From Paeniglutamicibacter quisquiliarum (GTDB lineage Bacteria; Actinomycetota; Actinomycetes; Actinomycetales; Micrococcaceae), in assembly GCF_019084045.1 (NCBI RefSeq), contig NZ_JAHRED010000001.1:496001-560000 (forward strand): 64,000 bases of DNA, in the 5' to 3' direction. The first letter of the stretch is position 1. Each line of letters opens with the position of its first letter. Shown piece by piece: positions 33,139 through 42,710 of the stretch. The translations under genes were made by a program, and so were the position numbers. The notes under the pieces were generated by a model. That model was not told the DNA's origin and did no database searches. It saw only the letters and a program-made list of their open reading frames with translations.

Positions 33139-34541
33139 TAGAAGAAGGTGTGAACTAGGGAGACGACGCGTTGGTCCTCGGTGGCGTCCTCCAGGACCGG
33201 GATCAGCGTCCACTTGTCGAAGGCGGTGCACGGGTGGGACAGGCCCAGCCTGACCACGTCGCCGACCTTCACCGTGGTGGTGGCCGGATCGAAGCGCAGG
33301 AACGAATGCTGGTCGTATTGCGTCACGATGCTCGCACCGACTAGTTCGGCCATTTCACTGCCCAGGTCGGGCCCGATCATCTGGGGTTCGGGCAGGCCCT
33401 CGTCGAAGGGGAAGTCGCGCTTGCCGCCGTCAAGCAGGGCCAGCCCTTCCTCCGGCTGGGAAACCACGCGCGCCCAGCCGTGCATGGCGGCGCGGAACGG
33501 GGCGAGGCCCCGGCGGGCGAAGTGCGAGATGCCGCGGTGGAACCGGTCATCGTGCACCAGGTAGTCCCCGGAACGGATCAGCACATCGATTCGACGGCCC
33601 CCTGCATCGGAATCGATGGCAGTGGAGAGCATCGAGGCAACGTCTTCGAAGCTGGCCCGGCCGCCGGTGCTCAGGATCAGGTTAGACCCCTCGGAGTAGT
33701 GTCCCGAGGCCAGAATGAGCTTGTGTGCCTTGAGCATTTCCACCAGGTAATCGCGCACCGTTTGCAGGGCGGCTTCGTCGGCGCTGTGCGCCGGTGCCCC
33801 CTCATAGCCGCCGATGCCGACCAGGACGAGGTGGGTGGCCGCTGCCACGGCGCGGGAAATGTCCAGCACCGCGTCGATGGAACGGGCGCCGGTACGGCCG
33901 ACGGCACCTCCCAGCTCCACCATCAAGCGCAGGGGCGTGGGCACGCTTCCCGTGGTTGCCGCCAGCTTCGTGAGCGTGGCTTCAAGCATCTCCACGCTCT
34001 GCAACGAGTCGACCCACGAAACGACCTCGAAGTCGTCCCCCGTCACCGAGGCCACCCAAGCGATGGCTGCCGGATCGGAAAGAGTGTTGGGGAGAAGCAC
34101 CTTGGCGATGCCATGGGCGTGTGCCACACGCATTTGGGCGTAGTTGGCCAGCGTGATTCCCCAAGCGCCGCGTTCCAATTGCTCGGCCCACAGCTGCGGT
34201 GCCATGGTGGTCGTGCCATGCGGGGACAGCAGCACCCCGCGCGCACTGCCCCAGGCGGAGATCTGCTTGAGGTTGTGGGTCATGGCCATGAGGTCCAGGG
34301 TCAACAGCGGCGTCTGAAGCTGGGAAAGGTCAACGCCACGCGAGACAAATTCGGCGGCGCTTTGCCCATGGAAGGTGGCTGGGATCGATTTGTGTCGCCA
34401 GTCAAGGGTGACCTGGCCCAGGCTGGCCATCATGTCGACAGCGTAGGCGGGGGATGCCAGAGTCATACGTTCCGATTGTGCAAGATCATCCACGGCTAAT
34501 TCCTTATTAATTCGGCCAGAGGCACTGTGCTGGATGGTCAT
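33138..34541 (-). CDS. PLP amino acid deaminase-like protein (DSD1/D-threonine-aldolase fold), catalytic Lys missing
   Basis: A 467-residue protein of the alanine-racemase-fold amino acid deaminase group. The family pattern is clear: TPLLTLDLMAMTHNL at the start of the barrel, AEQLERGAWGITLANYAQMRVAH, ELGGAVGRTGAR, LSTGG and the end LGLSHPCTAFDKWTLIPV...VVSLVHTFF. The metal-binding His and Cys of the C-terminal domain (DQHSFLRF, SHPC) remain. However, the family segment PHGKTTM reads SPHGTTTMAP, so the PLP-binding Lys is Thr110 (codon ACG at 34214-34212; AAG would restore it). The enzyme should not form the internal aldimine. First gene of the operon; the first Met at 34541 is followed by another at residue 26. 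Confidence 0.8.
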   Translation of the reverse strand: MTIQHSASGRINKELAVDDLAQSERMTLASPAYAVDMMASLGQVTLDWRHKSIPATFHGQSAAEFVSRGVDLSQLQTPLLTLDLMAMTHNLKQISAWGSARGVLLSPHGTTTMAPQLWAEQLERGAWGITLANYAQMRVAHAHGIAKVLLPNTLSDPAAIAWVASVTGDDFEVVSWVDSLQSVEMLEATLTKLAATTGSVPTPLRLMVELGGAVGRTGARSIDAVLDISRAVAAATHLVLVGIGGYEGAPAHSADEAALQTVRDYLVEMLKAHKLILASGHYSEGSNLILSTGGRASFEDVASMLSTAIDSDAGGRRIDVLIRSGDYLVHDDRFHRGISHFARRGLAPFRAAMHGWARVVSQPEEGLALLDGGKRDFPFDEGLPEPQMIGPDLGSEMAELVGASIVTQYDQHSFLRFDPATTTVKVGDVVRLGLSHPCTAFDKWTLIPVLEDATEDQRVVSLVHTFF

Positions 34542-35416
34542 GGGGAGTTACGGACACACAGACTCCATGTCTAACACGGTGAGGAAAAATTCGTCAATAA
34601 TTTCCGGAATGGGGCAGGGTGCCCGTCTGCAGCCAATGCGGAATGCGGGAACGGCGCGTCAGGCCGGGGCTCAAAAAGGCGTTGCCAACTGAATGAACAC
34701 AGGAGCAGCAGGTTGGCTGACCAATATGAGGATCCGTGGAACGCCGAGGGAGTTCACCTGCCCGAATCCGGAAGTACAGGGAACATTCAGATAAGGTTCA
34801 TGAACTCTTTGGCTGGTTCCGTGGAAACATCCCGAATTTTGTCGAGCGACGGAATAGGAATACTTATTCAGGCCTCGAAAGAGGCGTAATCATTGTCCCA
34901 TTCGGATAGCTGGAAAGCGCCGGCGATGCCCCGTGCGCCGAGCTTCGTGCCGCCACTACTCCGGCGAAATCGAAAACAACGCCCGAGACACGTCCCGCAG
35001 GCGTGAAAATGCCTGACGCGGGAAGAACGAATACTGACGCGAATCCGGTCCCTTGGTGTGAGGGTCAATACTTTTTTCAGCCACGACGAGGTCCGACGAA
35101 GCGTTCGCCAGGCGGCTCGACTGCGGACGTGCGCAGAAGGACATGGGCGTTCCCGCCAGCGTCGGCCGAATCGATTATCCGCCCTTTGAATACAAGGATT
35201 TTCCAGTGTTTGATGTTGCTATCCGCGGGCTCTGCAAATGGTGAGTTGAACGGATAATTTTTGGATAAATCCATCAATTACGAACCAATCACGATGCGAT
35301 GTCCGGGGCGCTCTCAGGTAGATACGAGGCGTCTATTCACGTATGTTTACTCGGTATCCAAGGTCTTTCGGGCCGACGAGAGCAGGCTACGTAACCAAAG
35401 TGAAGCAGGTTTTGAT
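34542..35416. other. Long intergenic region without a convincing gene
   Basis: These 875 bases lie between the divergent D-amino-acid operon and the osmoprotectant transporter. Base composition is visibly lower in GC than the rest of the window, especially at 34560-34620, 34780-34880 and 35180-35440. Short open frames on both strands have no family likeness. One is a 33-codon frame at 35143-35244; another is an in-frame extension before the permease start from 35261. The region must hold both promoters; no single clear -35/-10 pair stands out. It may contain remnants of a lost gene or a transferred segment. Confidence 0.4.
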
Positions 35417-36058
35417 GTGTTTGAATTTATTGGCGAAAGAATCCGCCAAATACTGTTTGCCTCATGGCAGCATTTCTCGCTAGTTGCGCAGTGTCTGATC
35501 CTCGCAACGGTCATCGCCGTGGTGATCGCTGCGCTGGTTTACCGCAATAAGTCCCTATCTTCCCTGGCCAACGGGGTCTCGGCCATCGGCTTGACCATCC
35601 CTTCGTTCGCCGCCATTGGCTTGCTCATCGCACCCTTCGGTTTCGGCGTCACCCCGGCAGTCATCGTGGTCTCGTTCTTTGCGGCACTGCCAATCATCCG
35701 CAACGCCATCGTCGGTCTGGCAGGCATTTCCCCGTCCGTCGTGGAGTCCGCACGCGGTATCGGCATGAGCCGGATGCGGACACTCGCCACCGTGGAGCTT
35801 CCCATGGCCTGGCCCGTCATTCTTTCCGGCATCCGCGTATCGGCCCAGATGGTCATGGGCGTTGCCGCAATTGCCGCCTACGCCCTGGGCCCCGGCCTCG
35901 GCGGATTCATTTTCTCCGGCCTTTCACGCCTGGGTGGAGCCAAGGCCTTTGACTCCGTGCTCGTTGGCGTCATCGGCGTGGTCATCCTGGCCTTCATTCT
36001 TGATCTCATTCTGCTCGGCATCGGCCGACTTACCACCCCGCGAGGTATCCGTGTCTGA
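35417..36058 (+). CDS. Osmoprotectant ABC transporter permease (OpuCB/OpuCD type)
   Basis: A 213-residue permease of the glycine betaine/carnitine/choline (OpuC) class with five to six membrane helices. It begins VFEFIGERIRQILFASWQHFSLV, matching the family start, so GTG at 35417 is chosen; only a weak GCAGG lies upstream. The coupling segment is VVESARGIGMSRMRTLATVELP (EA/ES..G M), followed by ILSGIRVSAQ. The frame continues open to 35261 without similarity. It overlaps the ATPase start by eight bases. Confidence 0.87.
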   Translation: MFEFIGERIRQILFASWQHFSLVAQCLILATVIAVVIAALVYRNKSLSSLANGVSAIGLTIPSFAAIGLLIAPFGFGVTPAVIVVSFFAALPIIRNAIVGLAGISPSVVESARGIGMSRMRTLATVELPMAWPVILSGIRVSAQMVMGVAAIAAYALGPGLGGFIFSGLSRLGGAKAFDSVLVGVIGVVILAFILDLILLGIGRLTTPRGIRV

Positions 36059-37319
36059 ATCCTCTGACGCCATCACTGGCGCATCCATCTTGCTTGACGT
36101 AGTCACCAAGCAATACCCCGGCCAAATCAAGCCGGCCGTCGGCGGACTCACCCTCGAAATCCCCGCCGGAAGCATCGTCATGTTCGTCGGCCCCTCCGGC
36201 TGCGGCAAGACGACCACCCTGAAAATGATCAACCGCCTCATCGAACCCACCGGCGGAAAGATCGTCATCAACGGCGAAGACGTCACCAAGATGGACGGTG
36301 ACACCCTGCGCCGCCGCATCGGCTACGTCATCCAGGCCGGCGGGCTCTTCCCGCACATGACAGTGGCAGCGAACATTGCCATCGTTCCCAAGATGCTGGG
36401 CTGGAAGAAAGACAAGATCGCCGCCCGCGTCGACGAACTGCTCGAGCTGGTCTCGCTGGATCCGGCCATCTACCGCGACAGGTACCCGAAGGAACTCTCC
36501 GGCGGCCAGCAGCAGCGCGTGGGCGTGGCCCGGGCGCTGGCGGCCGATCCGCCCGTGCTGCTCATGGACGAGCCCTTCGGCGCGGTGGACCCGATCACCC
36601 GCCAGCGCCTGCAGGACGAACTGCTGAACATCCAGTCCGAGGTGCAGAAGACCATCGTCATGGTCACCCACGACTTCGACGAGGCCGTGAAGCTCGGGGA
36701 CTGGATCGCCGTCTTCGACGAGGGCGCCCAGCTCGTCCAATACGACTCGCCCGAACGCGTCCTGGCCAACCCGGCCAATGAGTTTGTGGAGAACTTCATC
36801 GGATCCGGTGCCGGCCTCAAACAGCTGACCCTCACCCGGGTGAACGAGGTCGATCTCATGGATACGATCACCGCACTGCCCGGCGAGCTGGCCAGCGACG
36901 TGCTCTCCCGGCTCCAGGGCGATGGCTCCTCGTATGCAGTGGTGCTGGACAAGCGCCGCCGCCCCATTCGCCGCCTTACCCGTCGCCAGCTCTCCCGCCT
37001 GCAGCTGATCGATGACACCGTCGATGAATCGATGCCCTTGGTCAGCGACCAGTCGACCCTGAACGACGCCTTGGACACCATGCTGGTTTCGAGCTCCGAA
37101 ACCGCCGTGGTCACCGGACGGCGCGACGTCTTCCGGGGCCTAATCAACGTGCAGACCATCATGGAGGCCATTTCCCAGGCCAACGCCGCGTCCGCCGACG
37201 GATCCGATGCCCCCGTCGGATTGAACTCCGGTGCCATCCCTGCACTTTCCGTGGAGGACGCCGTGGCGGCGGAGCCGCGCAGCGCGGAGGACCCACATAG
37301 CGCGGAGGAACCACGATGA
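36051..37319 (+). CDS. Osmoprotectant ABC transporter ATPase with CBS domains (OpuCA type)
   Basis: A 422-residue ATPase of the ProV/OpuCA family. Walker A is GPSGCGKTTT (about residues 45-54), the signature is LSGGQQQR, Walker B VLLMDEPFGAVDP and the switch His is in MVTHDFDEAV. The C-terminal third (after about residue 270) carries CBS-type repeats (QLIDDTVDESMPLVSDQSTLNDALDTML), which in OpuCA sense ionic strength or cyclic dinucleotides. GTG at 36051 follows GAGGTATCC. The end carries three short tandem repeats (AEPRS, AEDPHS, AEEPR; 37269-37316). ATGA overlap with the next permease. Confidence 0.92.
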   Translation: MSESSDAITGASILLDVVTKQYPGQIKPAVGGLTLEIPAGSIVMFVGPSGCGKTTTLKMINRLIEPTGGKIVINGEDVTKMDGDTLRRRIGYVIQAGGLFPHMTVAANIAIVPKMLGWKKDKIAARVDELLELVSLDPAIYRDRYPKELSGGQQQRVGVARALAADPPVLLMDEPFGAVDPITRQRLQDELLNIQSEVQKTIVMVTHDFDEAVKLGDWIAVFDEGAQLVQYDSPERVLANPANEFVENFIGSGAGLKQLTLTRVNEVDLMDTITALPGELASDVLSRLQGDGSSYAVVLDKRRRPIRRLTRRQLSRLQLIDDTVDESMPLVSDQSTLNDALDTMLVSSSETAVVTGRRDVFRGLINVQTIMEAISQANAASADGSDAPVGLNSGAIPALSVEDAVAAEPRSAEDPHSAEEPR

Positions 37320-38098
37320 GCACCCTTGCCGCCGGCTCCAACCTGGCGCAGATCACCGAGCCCAGCAGACCCGTCGAGCACCCGTGGCGGGTGCTGGGGC
37401 TGCAGCTGCTGGGAATCATTGTGGCACTTGCCGCCGTCGCGATCTGGCTGGCCAACGCAGAGCTGACCGACACCGAACGCACCACGCTGGACCCGGCAAC
37501 CCTCTGGGGATACACCGTCGAGCACCTGAACCTCACGGTGGTTGCCGCGCTGATCGTGCTGGTCATCGCCATCCCGCTGGGAATCGTGCTCACCCGGCCC
37601 TCGATGCGCCGGTTCACCAACCCGGTGATGGCAGTGGCCAACATCGGACAGGCCGCCCCGGCCATTGGCCTGGTCGTCATCCTGGCTTTCTGGATGGGCT
37701 TCGGATATTGGGCCGCCGTGGTTTCCCTGGTGCTGTACGCAATCCTGCCGGTGCTGACCAACACCATGGTGGGGCTCAAGCAGGTTGACGAACGCCTCGT
37801 CGAGGCCGGCCGCGGCATGGGCATGAGCTCCATGGCCGTGCTGTTCAAGGTCGAGTTGCCGCTGGCGGTCCCGGTGATGCTTTCGGGCATCCGCACCGCC
37901 CTGGTGCTGCTGGTCGGCACCGCGACCCTCGCCGCCTTCATCAACGGCGGCGGGCTCGGCATCCTGATCACCACCGGGGTGAACCTGAACCTTACGGTCG
38001 TCCTGATTGCGGGATCGCTGCTGGTGGCCTTGCTGGCGCTGCTCATCGACTGGCTTGGCCGTGTCGTGGAACAGCTCGCCCGGCCGAAAGGACTTTAG
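37316..38098 (+). CDS. Osmoprotectant ABC transporter permease, second subunit
   Basis: A 260-residue permease of the OpuC class: an N-terminal membrane helix (about 28-48), a linker and five more helices, with the coupling region RLVEAGRGMGMSSMAVLFKVELP and LSGIRTALVLLVGTATLAAFI. The helix region NIGQAAPAIGLVVILAFWMGFG is characteristic. It pairs with the 35417-36058 permease. It stops two bases before the binding-protein ATG. Confidence 0.92.
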   Translation: MSTLAAGSNLAQITEPSRPVEHPWRVLGLQLLGIIVALAAVAIWLANAELTDTERTTLDPATLWGYTVEHLNLTVVAALIVLVIAIPLGIVLTRPSMRRFTNPVMAVANIGQAAPAIGLVVILAFWMGFGYWAAVVSLVLYAILPVLTNTMVGLKQVDERLVEAGRGMGMSSMAVLFKVELPLAVPVMLSGIRTALVLLVGTATLAAFINGGGLGILITTGVNLNLTVVLIAGSLLVALLALLIDWLGRVVEQLARPKGL

Positions 38099-38100
38099 AG

Positions 38101-39093
38101 ATGAATGCAGCAAAATGGATTAAATCAACCGCGCTCGTTGCGGCGGCCGGCGTGCTGCTGACCGGGTGTGGACTGTCCTCGGCCGGTTCGTACGTGCCGC
38201 CGGCCGGACCGGGCAGCATCAGCCCGTTGCCGGACCTGCCCGAGAACCCGACCATGACGGTGACCAGCAAGGCGTTCACCGAACAACTGATCCTGGGCAA
38301 GATCGCCGTGCTGGCCGGCCAGGCCGCCGGGTTCAAGGTCAAGGACCTGACCAATGTTCCCGGCAGCCAGCCTGCCCGCGAACTGATTCATTCCGGCCAG
38401 GCCACCATGATGTGGGACTACACCGGCACGGCGTGGATGACCTACCTGGGGCACGAGGAAGGCATTGCCGACCAGGCCAAGATGTGGCGGTCGGTGCATG
38501 ACCAGGACCTGGGCAACGGGATCATCTGGGGCAGGCCGGCACCGATGAACAACACCTATGCGATGGCCGTGCGCAGCGAGGCGGTCGAGGACCTGGGCGG
38601 GATTTCCAAGCTTTCCGAGCTCAAGGACCTGGATCCCAAGGACCTGACGTTCTGCGTCGATGCCGAATTCAACTCCCGCTCCGACGGACTGAACCCGATG
38701 CTGGAGCTCTACGGGCTCGAGCGCGGCAATCCCAAGTCGGTGCCGGACTCGAACGTCGGGATCTACGACACCGGGGCGATCTACAGCGCCACCGACAGCG
38801 GCGACTGCAACTTCGGCGAGGTCTTCACCACCGATGGCCGCATCAAGGCCCTGGACCTGACGGTCCTGGAAGACGACCTGGGATACTTCCCCGCCTACAA
38901 CGTGGCCCCGGTGCTCTTCGGGAAGTTTGCCGACAAGTACCCGGGCGTCGAGGAAGTCTTTGCCCAGATTTCCCCGAAGCTCACCGACGAGGCGCTGCAG
39001 GCCATGAACCTGGAGGTCGACGTCAAGGGCCGGGAGCCCGCTGACGTGGCCTTCGAGTGGATGGTCGCCGAAGGCTTCATTTCCAAGCCGTAG
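38101..39093 (+). CDS. Osmoprotectant-binding lipoprotein (OpuAC/OpuCC family)
   Basis: A 330-residue substrate-binding lipoprotein. A short signal peptide ends in the lipobox LTGC (Cys about residue 22). The mature part starts ENPTMTVTSKAFTEQLILGKI, the family's SK.FTEQ..L motif, followed by GSQPARELIHSGQATMMWDYTGTAW. It should bind quaternary amines such as glycine betaine, choline or carnitine; specificity cannot be assigned. Last gene of the four-gene transporter operon, ended by a hairpin. Confidence 0.92.
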   Translation: MNAAKWIKSTALVAAAGVLLTGCGLSSAGSYVPPAGPGSISPLPDLPENPTMTVTSKAFTEQLILGKIAVLAGQAAGFKVKDLTNVPGSQPARELIHSGQATMMWDYTGTAWMTYLGHEEGIADQAKMWRSVHDQDLGNGIIWGRPAPMNNTYAMAVRSEAVEDLGGISKLSELKDLDPKDLTFCVDAEFNSRSDGLNPMLELYGLERGNPKSVPDSNVGIYDTGAIYSATDSGDCNFGEVFTTDGRIKALDLTVLEDDLGYFPAYNVAPVLFGKFADKYPGVEEVFAQISPKLTDEALQAMNLEVDVKGREPADVAFEWMVAEGFISKP

Positions 39094-39111
39094 ACGTCAA
39101 GCGAAAAGCAC

Positions 39112-39153
39112 GGGCCCGCCAGGAACAGAATGTCAACGTTTCCGGCGGGCCTT
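39112..39153 (+). terminator. Terminator of the osmoprotectant operon
   Basis: GGGCCCGCC (39112-39120) pairs with GGCGGGCC (39144-39151), with AGGAA and TTTCC extending the stem inwards and a TT after it. It lies 18 bases past the binding-protein stop. Confidence 0.8.
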
Positions 39154-39282
39154 GGCATGTGCGGGACCCATAGGAATTCCACCCCCATTGGTCGGGCAAA
39201 GGGGCTGGACGCATGACCCGATGACTCGCCCCCAACGTGCGGTCCCGGGCAACCGGGCGCTGTTTGGTCCTACGATGGGCAG

Positions 39283-39906
39283 ATGACCAACCCGAGCGAA
39301 CGCCCTCCCGTGGTGGGGGTGCTGCTGGCCGCCGGTTCGGGATCGCGCCTGGGCCGTGGTCCCAAGGCCCTGCTGCGCAAGCCGGACGGACGGAGCCTGC
39401 TGGAATCCGCCCTTGCTGCACTGCTGGGCGGAGGCTGCACCCGCGTCGTGGTGGTCCTGGGGGCCGAGGCCGAGCGGGTAGCGGCCGAGCTGAAAGACAA
39501 GGGACGCACCACCGTGCTGGTGAACGAGCACTGGGCCAGCGGAATGGGCTCGTCCCTGGCGCTGGGCCTGGAGACAGTCCCCGACGGCGCAAGTGCCCTG
39601 GTGGCCTTGGTGGACCAACCCGGCCTGAATGCGAAACTGGTCCGCCGGATCCTGGCCGAACACCGTCCGGCACGGATCACCGCCGCCGCCTACGGCCCGG
39701 ACATCGCCCACCTGAGGCGCGGACACCCGGTGCTCTTCGCCCCGGAACACGTCGCCCCGGCGGCGGCCGCCGCCACCGGCGATAATGGCGCGCGGGCCTA
39801 CCTGGCCGGGCACCGGGAGCTGGTCGACCTCGTTGACTGCTCGGACCTGGACACCGGACAGGACATCGACACCGTCGCCGACCTACACCTGCTCGAACGG
39901 CACTAG
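39283..39906 (+). CDS. Molybdenum cofactor cytidylyltransferase-like protein (MocA/MobA family)
   Basis: A 207-residue nucleotidyltransferase. The N-terminal nucleotide-binding motif is [19 protein letters not shown] (LAAGxGxRxGxPK), followed by [15 protein letters not shown] (MocA motif) and LVDQPGL with the metal-binding Asp. MocA adds CMP to molybdopterin to make the form used by xanthine-dehydrogenase-type enzymes, which fits the adjacent genes. It is convergent with the molybdenum subunit gene and overlaps its 3' end by 24 bases. Confidence 0.88.
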   Translation: MTNPSERPPVVGVLLAAGSGSRLGRGPKALLRKPDGRSLLESALAALLGGGCTRVVVVLGAEAERVAAELKDKGRTTVLVNEHWASGMGSSLALGLETVPDGASALVALVDQPGLNAKLVRRILAEHRPARITAAAYGPDIAHLRRGHPVLFAPEHVAPAAAAATGDNGARAYLAGHRELVDLVDCSDLDTGQDIDTVADLHLLERH

Positions 39907-42705
39907 CGGCGGGACCTTGCCGGCTGCCTCCAGGGCCAGGTAGACGTCGTCGCGGCGGAACGGGGTCCGCGTGAAGCGGATCCCCGTGGCATCGCGCAGG
40001 GCGTTGGCGAGCGCCGGGGCCACCGGATTGACGGGGCTCTCGCTCATGGACTTGGCACCGCGCGGCCCCAGGTCATCGGCGGTCTTGGCGAAGTAGACCT
40101 CGCTGCGCGGGACATCGGCAAAGGTGGGAATGTGGTACCGGCGCAACACGTCGGTTTCCACCTTCCCCGTGCCGTCGATGAGCAGCTCCTCAAAGAGCGT
40201 TGCGCCCAGCGCCTGGGCGATGCCTCCCTCGATCTGCCCGCGGCACTGGCGCGGGTTCACCACGACGCCCGCGTCGGCGGCCTGCACGCTTTGCAGGATG
40301 CGGATCTCGCCGGTGCGGGGATCCACCGCCACCCGGAACCCGTGCACGTTGAAGGCCACGGACCGCGGCGTGCCGCCCCACCTGCCCTCGGCCCGGTGCC
40401 GACCGCTGGGCAGCGCGGCCCGGCGCAGCTGCCGGTGGGTGAAAAACTGGCCGGCGAAGGAAACGCCCGCGGGATGCAGCACGCAGTCCTCCACCTGCCC
40501 GGCACCGAGTTCGGCGGCCACCTCGCACAGCTGCAGGGCCAGGGCCCGGGCGGCGGCCTCGGTGGCCTTGCCCGCCACCACCGTTCCGGAGGATCCGTAG
40601 GCGCCGGTGTCGTGTTCGGTCAGCGAGGTGTCCGACCGCAGCAACACCACCGACTGCGCACCCGTTCCCAGCGCATCGGCGGCCAGCTGCGTGTGGACGG
40701 TCGAGGTGCCGTTGCCGAATTCAGCCGTCCCCACCTTCAGCACGAAGGTGCCGTCGCCGGCGGACTCGATGATCGAATGCGCGTGGTGCCCGCGCGGGGG
40801 CACCGTGGCGATCATGGACAGGGCGGTGCCCTCGCCGATCAGCCAATGCCCGTCCAGCTCGTGCCCGTCGGCGCCCCGGGCCGCTCCGCGCTGCAGGGCG
40901 TTGCGTGTCAGCTCCACGCACTGGTCCAGTCCGTAGGATCCGATGAGCAGGTCCGGTTCGGGGTCGGGGTGAAGCGAAAGCATGGCGTCGTTTTCGCGCA
41001 GCATGGCGTTGGCCCTGAACTCCAGCGGGTCGGCCCCGAGCTTCCGGGCCAGTTCATCGAGGGCCGATTCGATGGCGAAGATGATCTGGCTCAACCCGTA
41101 GCCGCGGAACCCGCCGGAGGGCACGGTGTTGGTGTACACGGCGACCGCGTCCACGCGCTTGTTGGCCGCGTTGTAGACGGCCATGGACTCGGAACAACCG
41201 TGGAACATCACGCCCGGGGCATGGTTGCCGTAGGCCCCGGTGTCGGTGACCACGTCGATGGCCAGGGCCGTCAGTCTGCCGCCGGTGGTGCCCCCGACGC
41301 TGACCTTGACCGCGAAGGGATGGCGCGTGGTGGTGGCGGCGAACACCTCGCTGCGGGTGAGCTCGAGCCGGACCGGGCGCCGGAAGCGCAGTGCGGCAAG
41401 CGCCAGCACGTCCTCCACCAACACCTCCTGTTTCCCGCCAAAGCCGCCGCCGACGCGCCCGGCAACCACCCGCACCGAGCCGGCGGGCAGCGAAAAGACC
41501 CTTTCGAGTGTCCTCTTCACCAGGAAGGGGACCTGCGTGGAGGAACGCAGGTTCAGCACCCCCGCCTCGTCGAACCACGCCGTGGCGCCGTGGGTCTCCA
41601 GGGCCACGTGCTGCACCCGCTGCGTGTTGAAGGTTTCGGTGTAGGTGGCGTCGCTTGCCGCAAGCGCCGCCTCCACGTCGCCGATCTCGTGGTGCACCTC
41701 CGCCGCTATGTTGCGTTGCGCATTGGCGATGCGCGAGGCGGCGCCCTTGTCCCCGTGGAGGTGCGGGGCGCCGGGCCGCAGGGAGTCGGCGGGGCAATGG
41801 CTTGCCGGAAGCAGCTCGTAGTCGATGACCAGGGCCCTGGCCCCGGCCTCGGCCTGGGCCACGGAATCGGCAACCACCGCCGCGACCCGCTGGCCCACGA
41901 AGCGGACCACCGAATCGAAGACGAGCGAGTCGGCCGGATCGTCCTCCAGGACCTCGTGCTGGGCCGTGGAATACAGCACCCCCGGATCGTCCTGGTGGGT
42001 CAGCACCCCGCGGACCCCGGGCAGGGCCAGGGCCGCGGCTGCATCGATGGACAGGATGCGGGCATGGGCGTGCGGGGAGCGAGCCAGCACCAGGTGCAGC
42101 AGGCCGGGGAAGTCGGCCTCGGGGACATCCATGGCGAATCGGGCGGTGCCGGTCACGACGGCGCGTGCCCCTGGGTCCCCGACGTTGCTGCCCACCTCGC
42201 CGTCCCGGGCCGCCGCCGCTTCGTCCAGCGCGCAACTTTCCCCGGGCGGGTGCGAACAGCCCTCGCCGTCGCGTCCCAGCACCGCATCCTCGATGGACCT
42301 GTAGCCGGTGCAGCGGCACAGGTTTCCCTTCAGGTTCCGGGGCAGGTCTTGCAGTTGCCCGTCGTCGAAGGTGGATGCCGTCATGATCAGTCCGGCGGTG
42401 CAGAAGCCGCATTGGAATCCCTGGGCCCTGGCCAGCTGTTCCTGCATGGGTGCCAGCCCGCCGTCGCTGCCCTGCACCGCGGCAAGTCCCTCGATGGTGG
42501 TGATGCTCCGGCCCTCGGCGCGGGCAGCGGGGTAGAGACAGGAATGCACCGGGATCCCGTCGACGTGCACGGTGCAGGCCCCGCAGTCGCCGGCGTCGCA
42601 GCCCTTCTTCACGCCCAGGGCCCCTTCGGCGCGCAGGAAGGTGCGCAGGCACTGGCCCGGTGCCGGGACGCCGGCTGCGGGGGATCCGTTGACCTGGATG
42701 GACAT
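39883..42705 (-). CDS. Xanthine-dehydrogenase-type subunit, fused [2Fe-2S] and molybdopterin domains
   Basis: A 940-residue fusion of the small iron-sulfur and large molybdenum subunits. The plant-type cluster ligands are Cys36, Cys41, Cys44 and Cys56; the second cluster uses Cys99, Cys102, Cys130 and Cys132. After a Glu/Ala linker the molybdenum domain starts near residue 165 ([16 protein letters not shown]) and includes [12 protein letters not shown] and [12 protein letters not shown]. The active-site Glu lies in [16 protein letters not shown] is on a separate protein encoded five bases upstream. The guanine deaminase nearby points to hypoxanthine/xanthine oxidation, but other N-heterocycles are possible. 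Confidence 0.9.
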   Translation of the reverse strand: MSIQVNGSPAAGVPAPGQCLRTFLRAEGALGVKKGCDAGDCGACTVHVDGIPVHSCLYPAARAEGRSITTIEGLAAVQGSDGGLAPMQEQLARAQGFQCGFCTAGLIMTASTFDDGQLQDLPRNLKGNLCRCTGYRSIEDAVLGRDGEGCSHPPGESCALDEAAAARDGEVGSNVGDPGARAVVTGTARFAMDVPEADFPGLLHLVLARSPHAHARILSIDAAAALALPGVRGVLTHQDDPGVLYSTAQHEVLEDDPADSLVFDSVVRFVGQRVAAVVADSVAQAEAGARALVIDYELLPASHCPADSLRPGAPHLHGDKGAASRIANAQRNIAAEVHHEIGDVEAALAASDATYTETFNTQRVQHVALETHGATAWFDEAGVLNLRSSTQVPFLVKRTLERVFSLPAGSVRVVAGRVGGGFGGKQEVLVEDVLALAALRFRRPVRLELTRSEVFAATTTRHPFAVKVSVGGTTGGRLTALAIDVVTDTGAYGNHAPGVMFHGCSESMAVYNAANKRVDAVAVYTNTVPSGGFRGYGLSQIIFAIESALDELARKLGADPLEFRANAMLRENDAMLSLHPDPEPDLLIGSYGLDQCVELTRNALQRGAARGADGHELDGHWLIGEGTALSMIATVPPRGHHAHSIIESAGDGTFVLKVGTAEFGNGTSTVHTQLAADALGTGAQSVVLLRSDTSLTEHDTGAYGSSGTVVAGKATEAAARALALQLCEVAAELGAGQVEDCVLHPAGVSFAGQFFTHRQLRRAALPSGRHRAEGRWGGTPRSVAFNVHGFRVAVDPRTGEIRILQSVQAADAGVVVNPRQCRGQIEGGIAQALGATLFEELLIDGTGKVETDVLRRYHIPTFADVPRSEVYFAKTADDLGPRGAKSMSESPVNPVAPALANALRDATGIRFTRTPFRRDDVYLALEAAGKVPPLVPFEQV

Positions 42706-42710
42706 GGGCG

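Noticed and set aside
35261-35416. 52-codon in-frame extension of the osmoprotectant permease
   Set aside because: It has no similarity to the family start, would begin with TTG and has no ribosome site.
35417-36058. c-di-AMP (ydaO) riboswitch before the osmoprotectant operon
   Set aside because: The gap was read for the conserved ydaO core segments, which are expected in some osmolyte operons, but none was found.
36470-38113. 547-codon minus-strand frame opposite the osmoprotectant ATPase and permease
   Set aside because: It crosses two well-supported plus-strand genes; low-complexity His/Gln/Asp/Arg composition.
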